64,000 bases of DNA, taken from Chloroflexota bacterium (GTDB taxonomy: Bacteria; Chloroflexota; Dehalococcoidia; SHYB01). Every line of letters begins with the position of its first letter. Positions within the stretch are counted from its first letter, which is position 1. The stretch lies in assembly GCA_016875535.1 (NCBI GenBank), contig VGPF01000003.1, positions 58,196 through 122,195 on the forward strand. The letters are read 5' to 3'. Both the position numbers and the translations under genes were made by a program. Of this stretch, positions 26,690 through 34,500 are shown piece after piece. The notes under the pieces are model-generated. The model saw only the letters and a program-made list of their open reading frames with translations, was not told the origin of the DNA and did no database searches.

Positions 26690-27769
26690 ATGCCTATCCG
26701 CGACCCGCAACTCCGGTGGCCCGGCAAGCGCCCGCCCGCGAAGGCCACTGCCTCCCTCCGCCTCGTCGAGCACCATGGCGATGCGAAGGCCGCTTGGGCC
26801 AACAGGCTCATCCACGGCGATAACCTCGCCGCGTTGCGCGCCCTCGCCCGCGACTTCACCGGCGCGGTAGACCTGATCTACCTCGACCCGCCATTCGCCA
26901 CCGGCGAAGGCTTCCACCTCAACGGCAAGCGCCACGGCGCTTCCCCCAAGGCCTATGCCGATACCTGGGGCCGCGGCCTGGCGGGCTACCTCCAGATGCT
27001 CTATGAGCGCCTAGTCCTGGCGCACAAGCTCCTGGCGCAAACGGGCAGCCTCTGGCTTCACATAGACTGGCGCGCAGGCCATCACGCGCGCCTGATTCTC
27101 GATGAGATCTTCGGCCGCGAGAACTTCCGTAACATGGTCGTCTGGCACTACGGCGGCCGCGGCGCAAAGGCCGTTTCCGGCCAGTTCCCAAGGAACTACG
27201 ACCTGCTCCTCTACTACGCCAAGTCGCCCGCCGCGCCCTTCCGCAAGGCCCATCGCATCGAGCGCGTGCCGCTGGCTGAAGCGCCAAGTATCGGCATCCG
27301 CAAGGACGCTCAGGGCCGCTGGTTCAAGACTTCTCCCCGAGGCGACTACACCGACGAGAGCGTCGCCGCACTTGATAGCAAGGGACGTGTCCACCGCACC
27401 AGGACGGGCAGTCTCCGCATCAAGTATTTCATCGAGGCCGAGAACGGCCATCTGCTCGTCCCAAAGCTCGTCGGAGATGTGTGGGATGACGTTCCCGATA
27501 TGATGCACGCCCCCATGGCCGAGCGCACCGGCTATCCCACGCAGAAGCCCTTGGCGCTCCTCTCGCGCATCATCGAATCGTGCACGAACCCCGGCGATCT
27601 AGTCGCCGATCTCTTCTGCGGCTCCGGCACCACCCTGTTGGCGGCGGAGCAGAGCGGCAGGCGCTGGCTCGGCTGCGACCAGAGCGCCATCGCGGTGAAG
27701 ACGGCCGTGAAGCGCCTCGAGATGCTACCCGGCCACATCCCCTTTGCCCTCTACCGAACGGAGGCGTGA
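26690..27769 (+). CDS. Beta-class site-specific DNA methyltransferase (N6_N4_Mtase), solitary
   Basis: Protein of 359 residues. The catalytic motif DPPF is at residues 66-69 and the SAM-binding motif DLFCGSGTT near 307-315. This order (IV before I) defines beta-class amino-methyltransferases; DPPF favours N6-adenine, but N4-cytosine is not excluded. The middle of the protein would be the target-recognition region. No cognate endonuclease adjoins it, so it appears to be an orphan, possibly regulatory or protective. The ATG at 26690 is eight bases past a perfect TATAAT. Palindromic repeats flank the gene on both sides. Confidence 0.9.
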   Translation: MPIRDPQLRWPGKRPPAKATASLRLVEHHGDAKAAWANRLIHGDNLAALRALARDFTGAVDLIYLDPPFATGEGFHLNGKRHGASPKAYADTWGRGLAGYLQMLYERLVLAHKLLAQTGSLWLHIDWRAGHHARLILDEIFGRENFRNMVVWHYGGRGAKAVSGQFPRNYDLLLYYAKSPAAPFRKAHRIERVPLAEAPSIGIRKDAQGRWFKTSPRGDYTDESVAALDSKGRVHRTRTGSLRIKYFIEAENGHLLVPKLVGDVWDDVPDMMHAPMAERTGYPTQKPLALLSRIIESCTNPGDLVADLFCGSGTTLLAAEQSGRRWLGCDQSAIAVKTAVKRLEMLPGHIPFALYRTEA

Positions 27770-27818
27770 TAGACTACACACAGAGAGCGATTTTGACAGT
27801 GCGCCTAGGCACAGCACC

Positions 27819-27865
27819 TCCTCTCCCTCGATGGGAGAGGAACTCGCGAACGCGAGAGGAGAGGG
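27819..27865. repeat. Palindromic repeat, copy 2
   Basis: CCTCTCCC and GGGAGAGG pair around TCGAT, and CTCGCG/CGCGAG form a second hairpin. The shared core GGGAGAGGAACTCG continues into a GAGAGGAGAGGGG tail. It lies directly downstream of the methyltransferase gene. Confidence 0.78.
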
Positions 27866-27870
27866 GGATT

Positions 27871-27898
27871 ACGTCCGTGAACCTGTACTCACGGACGT
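27871..27898. repeat. Perfect 10-bp inverted repeat
   Basis: ACGTCCGTGA (27871-27880) and TCACGGACGT (27889-27898) are perfectly complementary with an eight-base loop. There is no T-run, so it is not a standard terminator. It lies 27 bases before the small gene at 27925 and could be an operator or a structured leader. Confidence 0.7.
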
Positions 27899-27924
27899 TG
27901 AACAGATAGCCGGGTAGGGATCCC

Positions 27925-28224
27925 ATGCAGAAACCAACCTTTGACTTTCCCGCCGATGACCCCGAGCATTTCGAAGAGGGGCTCGTCCACCTCGCCGATA
28001 TGCTGGAGCTCGCCGACCCGCGCCGCAAACAGGCGAGCGTAAGCCGCCAGACGGTCAAGGCGTCCGGCGTCGAGATGCCGGAGAAGCAGACCTACGCCGA
28101 GTGGAAGAAGATGTGCCTCGATATCGTGAAAGAGCTTCGCGCCTTGAGGCCTAAGGTGAAGAAGCCCGATTCGCAGGCCATCCTGGACGCTGCCGTTGAC
28201 CGCATAGAGGAGATCGCAGGCTAA
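27925..28224 (+). CDS. Hypothetical small acidic helical protein
   Basis: Protein of 99 residues with no recognised domain. It begins MQKPTFDFPADDPEHFEEGL and looks helical throughout, rich in Glu/Asp and Lys, without signal peptide or membrane segment. Codon use resembles its neighbours and both ends are clean, so it is probably real. Only a weak GGGA lies before the ATG. The adjacent 10-bp inverted repeat may control it. Function unknown. Confidence 0.6.
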   Translation: MQKPTFDFPADDPEHFEEGLVHLADMLELADPRRKQASVSRQTVKASGVEMPEKQTYAEWKKMCLDIVKELRALRPKVKKPDSQAILDAAVDRIEEIAG

Positions 28225-28266
28225 TCTCTTCTGCGAACTCTGAACCCTGCTCCCTGTACCCTGAAC

Positions 28267-28596
28267 CTATCTATCGTCTAGTTTCCGCCCGCGCCATGTC
28301 TTCTCGTAGCCCGTCTCCTGCTTGAATGTTCCCTTGCTTCGCATGATGGAGAGCAGGTAGGCGGCAAGCATCAGCACGACTCCGGCGATGATGGTCCACA
28401 TGGACCCCCTGATAAGCCCAACGATGAGCAGGATGACTCCCGCCAGCCCCAGCGTCGTCGGCTTCAAGAGCCTCCCGCCGCCGACGTTGAAGCGCGAGAG
28501 GAAGCCACGGATGCGCTGACCCAACGTCACGCGGGGGCGCAGCTTCGTCTTGCCGACGATCTCCTCGATCTCCCGCTCATACCGTTGCTGTGACAT
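28267..28596 (-). CDS. Hypothetical protein with two membrane segments
   Basis: Protein of 109 residues starting MSQQRYEREIEEIVGKT. A charged N-terminal part is followed by two adjoining hydrophobic segments (LGLAGVILLIVGLI and MWTIIAGVVLMLAAYLL) and a polar C-terminal tail (GYEKTWRGRKLDDR). The ATG at 28596 has GGAGG five bases upstream, so the longer upstream extension is not used. It is probably a small inner-membrane protein; no function is assigned. Confidence 0.68.
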   Translation of the reverse strand: MSQQRYEREIEEIVGKTKLRPRVTLGQRIRGFLSRFNVGGGRLLKPTTLGLAGVILLIVGLIRGSMWTIIAGVVLMLAAYLLSIMRSKGTFKQETGYEKTWRGRKLDDR

Positions 28597-28670
28597 CGCT
28601 TCCTCCCTTGCCCTCTGTTCGCCCGCGTCCGCTTTGTTCTTCTCCCTACGCTCTTTCTTCGGAAAGGCTA

Positions 28671-28742
28671 GGGGAGAGGAACTCGAGAAGCACTTGTCCG
28701 CAGGCCGTATACTCGGCCCCGATGCTTCCCGAGAGGTGAGGG
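28671..28742. repeat. Palindromic repeat, copy 3
   Basis: GGGGAGAGGAACTCGAGAAGC (28671-28691) and GATGCTTCCCGAGAGGTGAG (from 28721) are the same two halves as copy 1, separated by a longer loop. It lies between a small membrane-protein gene and the CoA-transferase gene. Confidence 0.78.
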
Positions 28743-28760
28743 TGGACTGTCTGTCCAAGC

Positions 28761-30062
28761 TTACGGCACGTGCGGCGCGTAGTCCATCCCGATGTGCCCC
28801 GTCTCCTCCAGCACCCGGTACTCATCGTCGCTCTTCGCGAGCAGCTCTTTATAGACGTAGGGGTTGTGCTCCCCCAGGCGGCACGGCGGCGTCCGCAGCT
28901 CGTTCGGCGTCTCCGCCGCCGACCACATCAGCCCTGGGTACTTGTGCGTCCCCGCGTCCACGTGCGTCAGCTCCTTGAAATAGTCCAGCGACGCCATCTG
29001 CGGGTCGGCCACAAGCTCCAGGTCCTTCAGCACCGGCCCCGCGGGAACGCCCTTCGCCTGGAGCGCCTGCGCCGCCTCCCAGGCCGTGCGCACCTGCGTC
29101 CACAGCTCGATCTGCGCGTCCAACTCGTCCTGGTGCTTGTAGCGCGCGATGGCCGTGGCGAAGCGCGGGTCCGTCAGCAGGTCTGACCGCCCGATGACCT
29201 CGCAGAAGGCGCGCCATTCGCCGTCGTTGTTCACGGTGACCGTCAGCCACTCTTCAAGCCCCTTGCAGCGGTAGACGCCCTGCGGCGCGCACGTGGGATG
29301 GCGGTTCCCCAGGGTGGCGTGCACCCGGCGGTTCATGATGTAGTCCATCACCGCTTCGCCCAGGTACGGGATGAAGTTCTCCGCCTGCGCCAGCTCCACC
29401 AGCTGCCCCTGGCCCGTGCGGCGGCGGTGCCGCAGCGCCAGCAGCGCCGCGTAGGCCCCGACCATGCCTGCCGCCGCGTCTCCGAAGAACGTATCGTCCC
29501 GCATGGAGGCGTCCATGTCCGTGTAGCCGCGTATCCAGGTATGCCCCGTCGTCCCTTCCAGCTGCATGCCGAAGGAGCGGAAGTTCTTGTACGGTCCGCT
29601 GAGGCCGTAGGCTGGCATGCGCAGCATCACCAGGTCCGGCCGCACCTTCACGAGCTCCTCGTACGTCACGTGCAGCTTCTCGATCGTCTCCGGCACGTTA
29701 TTCTCGATGACCGCGTCCGCCGTCTTCAGCAATTCCATGAAGATCTCATAGCCCTCGGCGCGGCGCAGGTCCACCGTCATGCTGAGCTTGTTCCGCGCAT
29801 GGCTCTGGAAGACCGGATAGCGGTTCCACGGCCGCGCGCCCGGCGTCCAGTCCGGGTACATGGAGCCCCAGCCCTTCCGGATGCGCGGCAGGTCCTGCGG
29901 CACCTTGGCCATATGCCCGCGCGTGTTCGGCTGGTAGACCTGAGTGGATTCCACGCGGAGCACTTCCGCGCCCCAATCGCACAGAAGCATCGTGCAGTGA
30001 GGGCCCGCCCACACTGCCGTCAGGTCTAGGATGCGCATGCCTTCCAGCGGGAGCCGCGTCAT
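28761..30062 (-). CDS. CaiB/BaiF CoA-transferase (putative catalytic subunit)
   Basis: Protein of 433 residues, type III CoA-transferase family: GMRILDLTAVWAGPHCTMLL, GAEVLRVES, GLSGPY and the catalytic-Asp region FFGDAAAG (Asp about residue 195). It would move CoA between carboxylic acids through an Asp-bound CoA-thioester. The ATG at 30062 is four bases after the related gene at 30067, so the two are translated from one mRNA. Whereas this copy keeps the catalytic Asp, its neighbour does not, suggesting a heteromeric enzyme. Substrates unknown. Confidence 0.9.
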   Translation of the reverse strand: MTRLPLEGMRILDLTAVWAGPHCTMLLCDWGAEVLRVESTQVYQPNTRGHMAKVPQDLPRIRKGWGSMYPDWTPGARPWNRYPVFQSHARNKLSMTVDLRRAEGYEIFMELLKTADAVIENNVPETIEKLHVTYEELVKVRPDLVMLRMPAYGLSGPYKNFRSFGMQLEGTTGHTWIRGYTDMDASMRDDTFFGDAAAGMVGAYAALLALRHRRRTGQGQLVELAQAENFIPYLGEAVMDYIMNRRVHATLGNRHPTCAPQGVYRCKGLEEWLTVTVNNDGEWRAFCEVIGRSDLLTDPRFATAIARYKHQDELDAQIELWTQVRTAWEAAQALQAKGVPAGPVLKDLELVADPQMASLDYFKELTHVDAGTHKYPGLMWSAAETPNELRTPPCRLGEHNPYVYKELLAKSDDEYRVLEETGHIGMDYAPHVP

Positions 30063-30066
30063 GGCG

Positions 30067-31275
30067 CTAGATGACCCCCAGGCTGTGCAGCCGTGAAAGG
30101 TCCCGGGCTGAATAGCCCAGGCCTCCCAGGATTTCCGCGTTGTGTTGTCCCAGTATCGGCGCCGGTTCGGGCTTCCTCCAGGGCGTCGCGTTCATGATGA
30201 ACGGGCGTCCCGGCTGCGTGATCTCCCCGACGACGGGATGGCGCATCTTTGCCCAAAAGCCGCGCTCGCGGATGTGCGGCTCGGTGTAGAGGTCCTCCGC
30301 AGTGAAGATCGGGCCGGAGGGCAGGCCGTTCTTCTGCGCCATCATGAACAGCTCGCGCTTGGTGTACTGCATCAGGAACGGGATGTAGTGGATATCGAAC
30401 TCCTCAGATGTGTCCGGCATGGACAGCTTCACCACCGTATCGAACCGCGGGTCCGTCAGCAGCTCCGGCTGCCCCATCATGCGCACCACGCCCGCGAAGC
30501 GGTTGGAGGCGCCCATGATGGCGATGTAGCCGTCGGCGCACGGCCGGATGCCGTTGGCCGTGCTGACGCCAGGCGGCCGGCGGTCGCCGTTCTCCCCGGT
30601 GTATTGCGCGCCCACCAGCATCGTGGTCCGGCGGTCCTGCGACGAGGCCTGCGTGCGGAAGAGCGAAAGGTCCAAGTGGTCGCCGTGGCCGTTCACCTCG
30701 GCGTTCCAGACCGCCATCGCCGTCGCCGTCGCCGCCGCCGCGCCCGTCTGGAACTGGATAACGCTGCCGCCCAGTTTCATCGGCTCGCGCTCCGGCAGGC
30801 CCGTCTCGTGCATCGGCCCGCCCATGGCGTAGGCGATGATCTCGGAGATCTTGTAATCGCGGTACGGCCCGCTCTGTCCGAAGTTCGAGATGGAGGTCAC
30901 GATAATGCGCGTGTTGACCGCCTTCAGCGCCTCGTACCCAAGGCCGAAGGACTCCATCGTCCCCGGCGCGAAGCTCTCCACCACCACCTCGGCCGACTTC
31001 GCGAGCTGGAGGAAGAGCTTCCGCCCCGTCGCCGATTTCAGGTCGAGCGTGACGCCGCGCTTCCCGGCGTTCAAGTGCAGGAAGAGCCCGCTCTTCTCCG
31101 GGTGCGGCTCGTCATGGAGGAACGGCCCCTTCTGCCGGGTGACGTCTCCCGTGCCGGGCCGCTCGATCTTGATGACCTCCGCGCCGTAATCGGCAAGGAG
31201 CTTCGTCGCGTACGGCCCCGCGATGAGTTGGGTGACATCGAGGATGCGAAGGCCCTCGAGCGCTTGTGGTGGCAT
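30067..31275 (-). CDS. CaiB/BaiF CoA-transferase homologue lacking the catalytic Asp
   Basis: Protein of 402 residues with the full family fold (LEGLRILDVTQLIAGPYATK, YGAEVIKIERP, FGQSGPYRDY). At the position of the catalytic aspartate (S-I-A-D-x-x-x-G in relatives) it reads SVIQFQTG, with Gln about residue 174. It is therefore probably inactive alone and may be the partner of the gene at 28761. Paired, unequal CaiB-type subunits are known from BbsEF and SmtAB. It is first in the pair and has a TATAAT upstream. Confidence 0.88.
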   Translation of the reverse strand: MPPQALEGLRILDVTQLIAGPYATKLLADYGAEVIKIERPGTGDVTRQKGPFLHDEPHPEKSGLFLHLNAGKRGVTLDLKSATGRKLFLQLAKSAEVVVESFAPGTMESFGLGYEALKAVNTRIIVTSISNFGQSGPYRDYKISEIIAYAMGGPMHETGLPEREPMKLGGSVIQFQTGAAAATATAMAVWNAEVNGHGDHLDLSLFRTQASSQDRRTTMLVGAQYTGENGDRRPPGVSTANGIRPCADGYIAIMGASNRFAGVVRMMGQPELLTDPRFDTVVKLSMPDTSEEFDIHYIPFLMQYTKRELFMMAQKNGLPSGPIFTAEDLYTEPHIRERGFWAKMRHPVVGEITQPGRPFIMNATPWRKPEPAPILGQHNAEILGGLGYSARDLSRLHSLGVI

Positions 31276-31333
31276 GCGGTTCGTCGCTCGCTTGCTTTCT
31301 AAAAGGGAATCGGAGATAAAGATGGTCGCGTCA

Positions 31334-31339
31334 ATTATA
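31334..31339 (-). promoter_or_regulatory. -10 box for the CoA-transferase pair
   Basis: On the minus strand a perfect TATAAT lies about 60 bases upstream of the ATG at 31275. TTGCAG sits 16 bases further upstream and is a possible -35. Confidence 0.55.
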
Positions 31340-31381
31340 GCGATACCGGGGGCGACTGCAACGCGGCGTCCCGGAGATAGA

Positions 31382-32071
31382 TTACGCGAATCGCAGCAGC
31401 GCCTGGGCCAGCGCCTGGGGCTTGCTCACCATCACATCGTGCCCCGCCTCGATCTCCACCGTCTCCTGCGCCCCGATGTTCGCCGCGAAAAGCCGCTGCC
31501 GCTCGGGGATCACCGCCCGGTCCTGCGTCAACAGCACATAGGCCCGCCTCAGCGAAGGCGGCAGCGGCGGCCGCCGCACGATCTCCTCCATCGGCCCTTG
31601 CGGCTCCGTCGTCAGCCTCGCCAGCAGCCGGTCGGCCGTCTCCGCGTCCATGTCGTTGCAGAAGATCGCCCGGTAGAGCTCCTGCGCCGTCCGCGTCGGT
31701 TCCTCAGGGCGCGTCGCGACGTTCTGCCGCACCGTCGTCCCCTCGTTCGGGATCAGCGCGGCGACGAAGACCAGCCCCTTCACCTGCGTCGCCACCTGCG
31801 CCGCCGCCTGGGGCATTGACGCTCCCGCCATGGAATGCCCCACCAGCACGATGTCTTGCGTCCTCGTCTCCCGCACAGCCCGCGCGATGTCCGCGATGTA
31901 GTCATCCAGCGTGATCGCCTCGGCTGGCTTCTCCTTGAGCCGCGCGCCGTGCCCCACCAGGTCGATCGCGATGGCCCCTCGCACTCGCGGGTCCTTTTCG
32001 ACCAGCTTCATCACCTCGTCCCAGCACCATGCCCCGTGCGAAGCGCCGTGGACAAAGAGAAACGTCGTCAT
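31382..32071 (-). CDS. Alpha/beta hydrolase, MES/EstC-like esterase
   Basis: Protein of 229 residues. The N-terminal FVHGASHGAWCWDEV supplies the oxyanion-hole HG and resembles methylesterase/hydroxynitrile-lyase-type hydrolases. The nucleophile elbow is GHSMAGA (Ser) and the late IEAGHDVM supplies the catalytic His. It probably cleaves a small carboxylic ester; substrate unknown. GAGGAG six bases upstream supports the ATG at 32071 rather than further upstream. It is divergent from the aminotransferase at 32133 with 61 bases between. Confidence 0.85.
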   Translation of the reverse strand: MTTFLFVHGASHGAWCWDEVMKLVEKDPRVRGAIAIDLVGHGARLKEKPAEAITLDDYIADIARAVRETRTQDIVLVGHSMAGASMPQAAAQVATQVKGLVFVAALIPNEGTTVRQNVATRPEEPTRTAQELYRAIFCNDMDAETADRLLARLTTEPQGPMEEIVRRPPLPPSLRRAYVLLTQDRAVIPERQRLFAANIGAQETVEIEAGHDVMVSKPQALAQALLRFA

Positions 32072-32120
32072 GTCGCGCTCCTCTATGACTCGCCCGATTC
32101 TACCATCGTCCTCCCCCATC

Positions 32121-32126
32121 TATAAT
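32121..32126 (+). promoter_or_regulatory. -10 box of the aminotransferase gene (leaderless)
   Basis: Perfect TATAAT six bases before the ATG at 32133. The predicted transcription start coincides with the start codon. No Shine-Dalgarno sequence is visible. Confidence 0.7.
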
Positions 32127-32132
32127 CTTCCC

Positions 32133-33488
32133 ATGCCTCCCTTCGGCTCCCTCCTCCCCAACATCGTCGCTCCTCCTCCCGGCCCCAACTCGCGGCGACT
32201 CGCGAGATCCCTCGCGCGCCGAGAGTCCCCAGGCGTCTCCACGATCCACCTCGGCCAGACGCCCATCGTCTACACCCGCGCCAAGGGCGCCAACGTCCAA
32301 GACGCCGATGGCAATATCTACATAGATATGACCGGCGGCTTCGGTGTCGCGAACCTCGGCCATGCCGATAGGAAGGTCGTCGCCGCCGTCCAGCGACAGT
32401 CCGCCAAGCTCCTCCACGCCCTCGGCGACGTCTATCCCAGCGACGCCCGCGTCCAGCTCGTCGAGCGCCTCTCCAAGCTCGTCCCCATCCCCAATGCCAA
32501 AGTGATGCTCTGCACCACTGGTAGCGAGGCCGTCGAGCTGGCCCTCAAAACGGCCCTTCTCGCCACCAAGCGCACCGGCATCCTCGCCTTCGATGGCGCC
32601 TTCCACGGCCAGAGCTACGGCGCCCTCGCCGTCACCTCCCGCCCCTATTTCCGAGCCCCCTTCCAGGACCAGCTCTTCCAGGGCGTCGTCCGCGCGCCCT
32701 TCCCCGACCCCTATCGCTCGCACCTCTCCCTGGAAGGCTGCCTTCAGCACGTCGGAAAGCTGCTTGCTTCGCCTCCGGAGCACGTCGGCCCTATCGGCGC
32801 CGTCATCGTTGAGCCTATCCAGGGCCGCGAGGGCGAAATCATCCCCGTGCCGGGCTTCCTTCCCGGCCTGCGCGCCCTCTGCGACCGCCACGGCGCGCTC
32901 CTCATCGCCGATGAGATGATCACCGGCTTTGGGCGCACCGGCGCGTGGTTCGCTGTTCAGCACGCCAAAGTCGTCCCCGACCTCCTCTGCCTCGGCAAGG
33001 CCATGGCCGGGGGCATGCCCATCGCCGCATGCGTCGGCAAGGCGAGCGTCATGGACGCCTGGCGCTATGAGGGCCCCGAAGCCCTCCACGCAAGCACCTT
33101 CCTCGGCCATCCCGTCGCCGCCGCGGCCGCCCTCGCCTCCATCGCTGAGCTTCAGCGGCGCAACGCCCCTCGCCAGGCCAAAGCCACCGGCGACTGGCTG
33201 CTGAGCGAGCTCCGGGGCTTGCAGGCCAAGCATCCCCTCATCGGCGACGTGCGCGGCATGGGACTGATGCTCGGCATCGAGCTCGTCAAGGACCGCGCGG
33301 CCAAAGAGCCCGCCCCCGAAGCCGCCGCGCGCGTCATGCAGGCCATGCTTCGCAAAGGCGTCATCCTCCTCGCCGGCGGCGCCCACGGCAGCGTCCTCTC
33401 CCTCACGCCCCCGCTGACGATTACGAAGGCACAGTTGGCCTATGCGGTGAAGGCAATGGAGGAGGCAATGGAGGAGGTGATGGGGTGA
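32133..33488 (+). CDS. Class III PLP-dependent aminotransferase
   Basis: Protein of 451 residues in the ornithine/GABA/acetylornithine aminotransferase family. Visible family marks are DADGNIYIDMTGGFGV, LCTTGSEAVELALK, GAFHGQSYGALAVTS, IADEMITGFGRTG and the PLP-lysine segment CLGKAMAGGMP. It would transfer an omega- or alpha-amino group to a 2-oxo acid; a GABA-type substrate is possible but not shown. Its ATG lies six bases past a TATAAT, implying a leaderless mRNA. The proline-rich first 25 residues are not conserved in the family. Confidence 0.9.
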   Translation: MPPFGSLLPNIVAPPPGPNSRRLARSLARRESPGVSTIHLGQTPIVYTRAKGANVQDADGNIYIDMTGGFGVANLGHADRKVVAAVQRQSAKLLHALGDVYPSDARVQLVERLSKLVPIPNAKVMLCTTGSEAVELALKTALLATKRTGILAFDGAFHGQSYGALAVTSRPYFRAPFQDQLFQGVVRAPFPDPYRSHLSLEGCLQHVGKLLASPPEHVGPIGAVIVEPIQGREGEIIPVPGFLPGLRALCDRHGALLIADEMITGFGRTGAWFAVQHAKVVPDLLCLGKAMAGGMPIAACVGKASVMDAWRYEGPEALHASTFLGHPVAAAAALASIAELQRRNAPRQAKATGDWLLSELRGLQAKHPLIGDVRGMGLMLGIELVKDRAAKEPAPEAAARVMQAMLRKGVILLAGGAHGSVLSLTPPLTITKAQLAYAVKAMEEAMEEVMG

Positions 33489-33514
33489 GGGAGGAGACTT
33501 ACTCTAACTTTTAC

Positions 33515-34375
33515 TTAAATGGAGTCGAACCATTTTGAATCCACTTCAACAGCCTCAACCATTTTGGAATGAACGCCTAGGTTGAGCTCCTTTAGTTTTT
33601 GAGTGAGTTGTTCTCCGTCGATGAGGTCTATTGGGGGTGCGCCATCACGGGTTGCTTCTTTCAGGGCATCAGGAGTGAAGGTTCCTGTTGTGATGAGGAG
33701 ACCTTTATCAGCGCGACCTATCATTGCCCCGCGGAAATCTCGGACTACATTTGCTCCGAGACTCCCTTTATGCCTTTTTGATTGAAAAAGCACATTAAAG
33801 CTGATGAGGCCAGCTACACGAACCACACCTCGACCATCTATTCCTCCGTCGCCAGATCTCCCAGTGACTTCGACTTGTATGAACCCAGCCTCACGAAGAA
33901 TTCTCTGACACAGTCGTTCAAAGGCAGCAGGAGGCATAGCCAGCAATCGCTCGAGGAGAAGATCACTCCATCTTTTCTCTTCCTCAGCGTTATCCTCTTC
34001 TGATGGCAATGGAGCAGTTTCTGAAGCTTTCAGGCGGGGGCGTTGAAGCAGTTTCCTAACTTCATTGACTATCTGCTTCGAATCGATTTCCCTTGTTGCT
34101 CTCCCCTTAGCCGTCAAAGCCCAAATACCTCTTTCAGAGTTGCCGATTAGGCTAACCATTTTCAGATAGGTACGAGCCCAATAGAGACGGTACTCTACCT
34201 CAGTTGTTTGAGTATTCCCGTGGGGAACAGCCAGCATTCCCGAACTCAAGTCCATATACGAGATGGCCTTTTCGTTGATTTCAGGGATGGAACCGCTGCC
34301 ACCAAGGTCGTGAAGCGCCTTGAGTGTCGGCTGCATGAACTCCCGGTATTTTGGAAGCGCTTCTTTGGTCAGCAT
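33515..34375 (-). CDS. mrr: Mrr-like restriction endonuclease
   Basis: Protein of 286 residues. The N-terminal winged-helix part (Mrr_N-like; MQPTLKALHDLGGSGSIPEI and FSL-type wing) precedes the PD-(D/E)xK nuclease domain with GRSGDGGIDGRGVV (Asp180) and LFQSKRHKG (Q198, K200), the Mrr form of the active site. Mrr enzymes cut DNA bearing certain methylated bases. The ATG at 34375 has GAGG five bases upstream. The gene is clearly more AT-rich than its neighbours, indicating recent acquisition. It lies between an aminotransferase and thyX with no partner genes. Confidence 0.9.
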   Translation of the reverse strand: MLTKEALPKYREFMQPTLKALHDLGGSGSIPEINEKAISYMDLSSGMLAVPHGNTQTTEVEYRLYWARTYLKMVSLIGNSERGIWALTAKGRATREIDSKQIVNEVRKLLQRPRLKASETAPLPSEEDNAEEEKRWSDLLLERLLAMPPAAFERLCQRILREAGFIQVEVTGRSGDGGIDGRGVVRVAGLISFNVLFQSKRHKGSLGANVVRDFRGAMIGRADKGLLITTGTFTPDALKEATRDGAPPIDLIDGEQLTQKLKELNLGVHSKMVEAVEVDSKWFDSI

Positions 34376-34415
34376 ATGTGCCTCGCATGTGCAAACAGGT
34401 GGTATGTGTCGCCGA

Positions 34416-34421
34416 ATTGTA
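34416..34421 (-). promoter_or_regulatory. -10 box of the Mrr gene
   Basis: TACAAT on the minus strand, about 40 bases upstream of the Mrr ATG. No clear -35 is seen. Confidence 0.45.
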
Positions 34422-34500
34422 ACAACATCTTCAAGGGTCACCCAGTTGACTCCCTCTTCTCCCTCCGCGTACCATTCTCCCCAACGTCTCCGCTCCCTGT

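Noticed and set aside
26540..28742. CRISPR array
   Set aside because: Repeats are palindromic, irregularly spaced and differ in the middle; there are no equal-length spacers and no cas genes.
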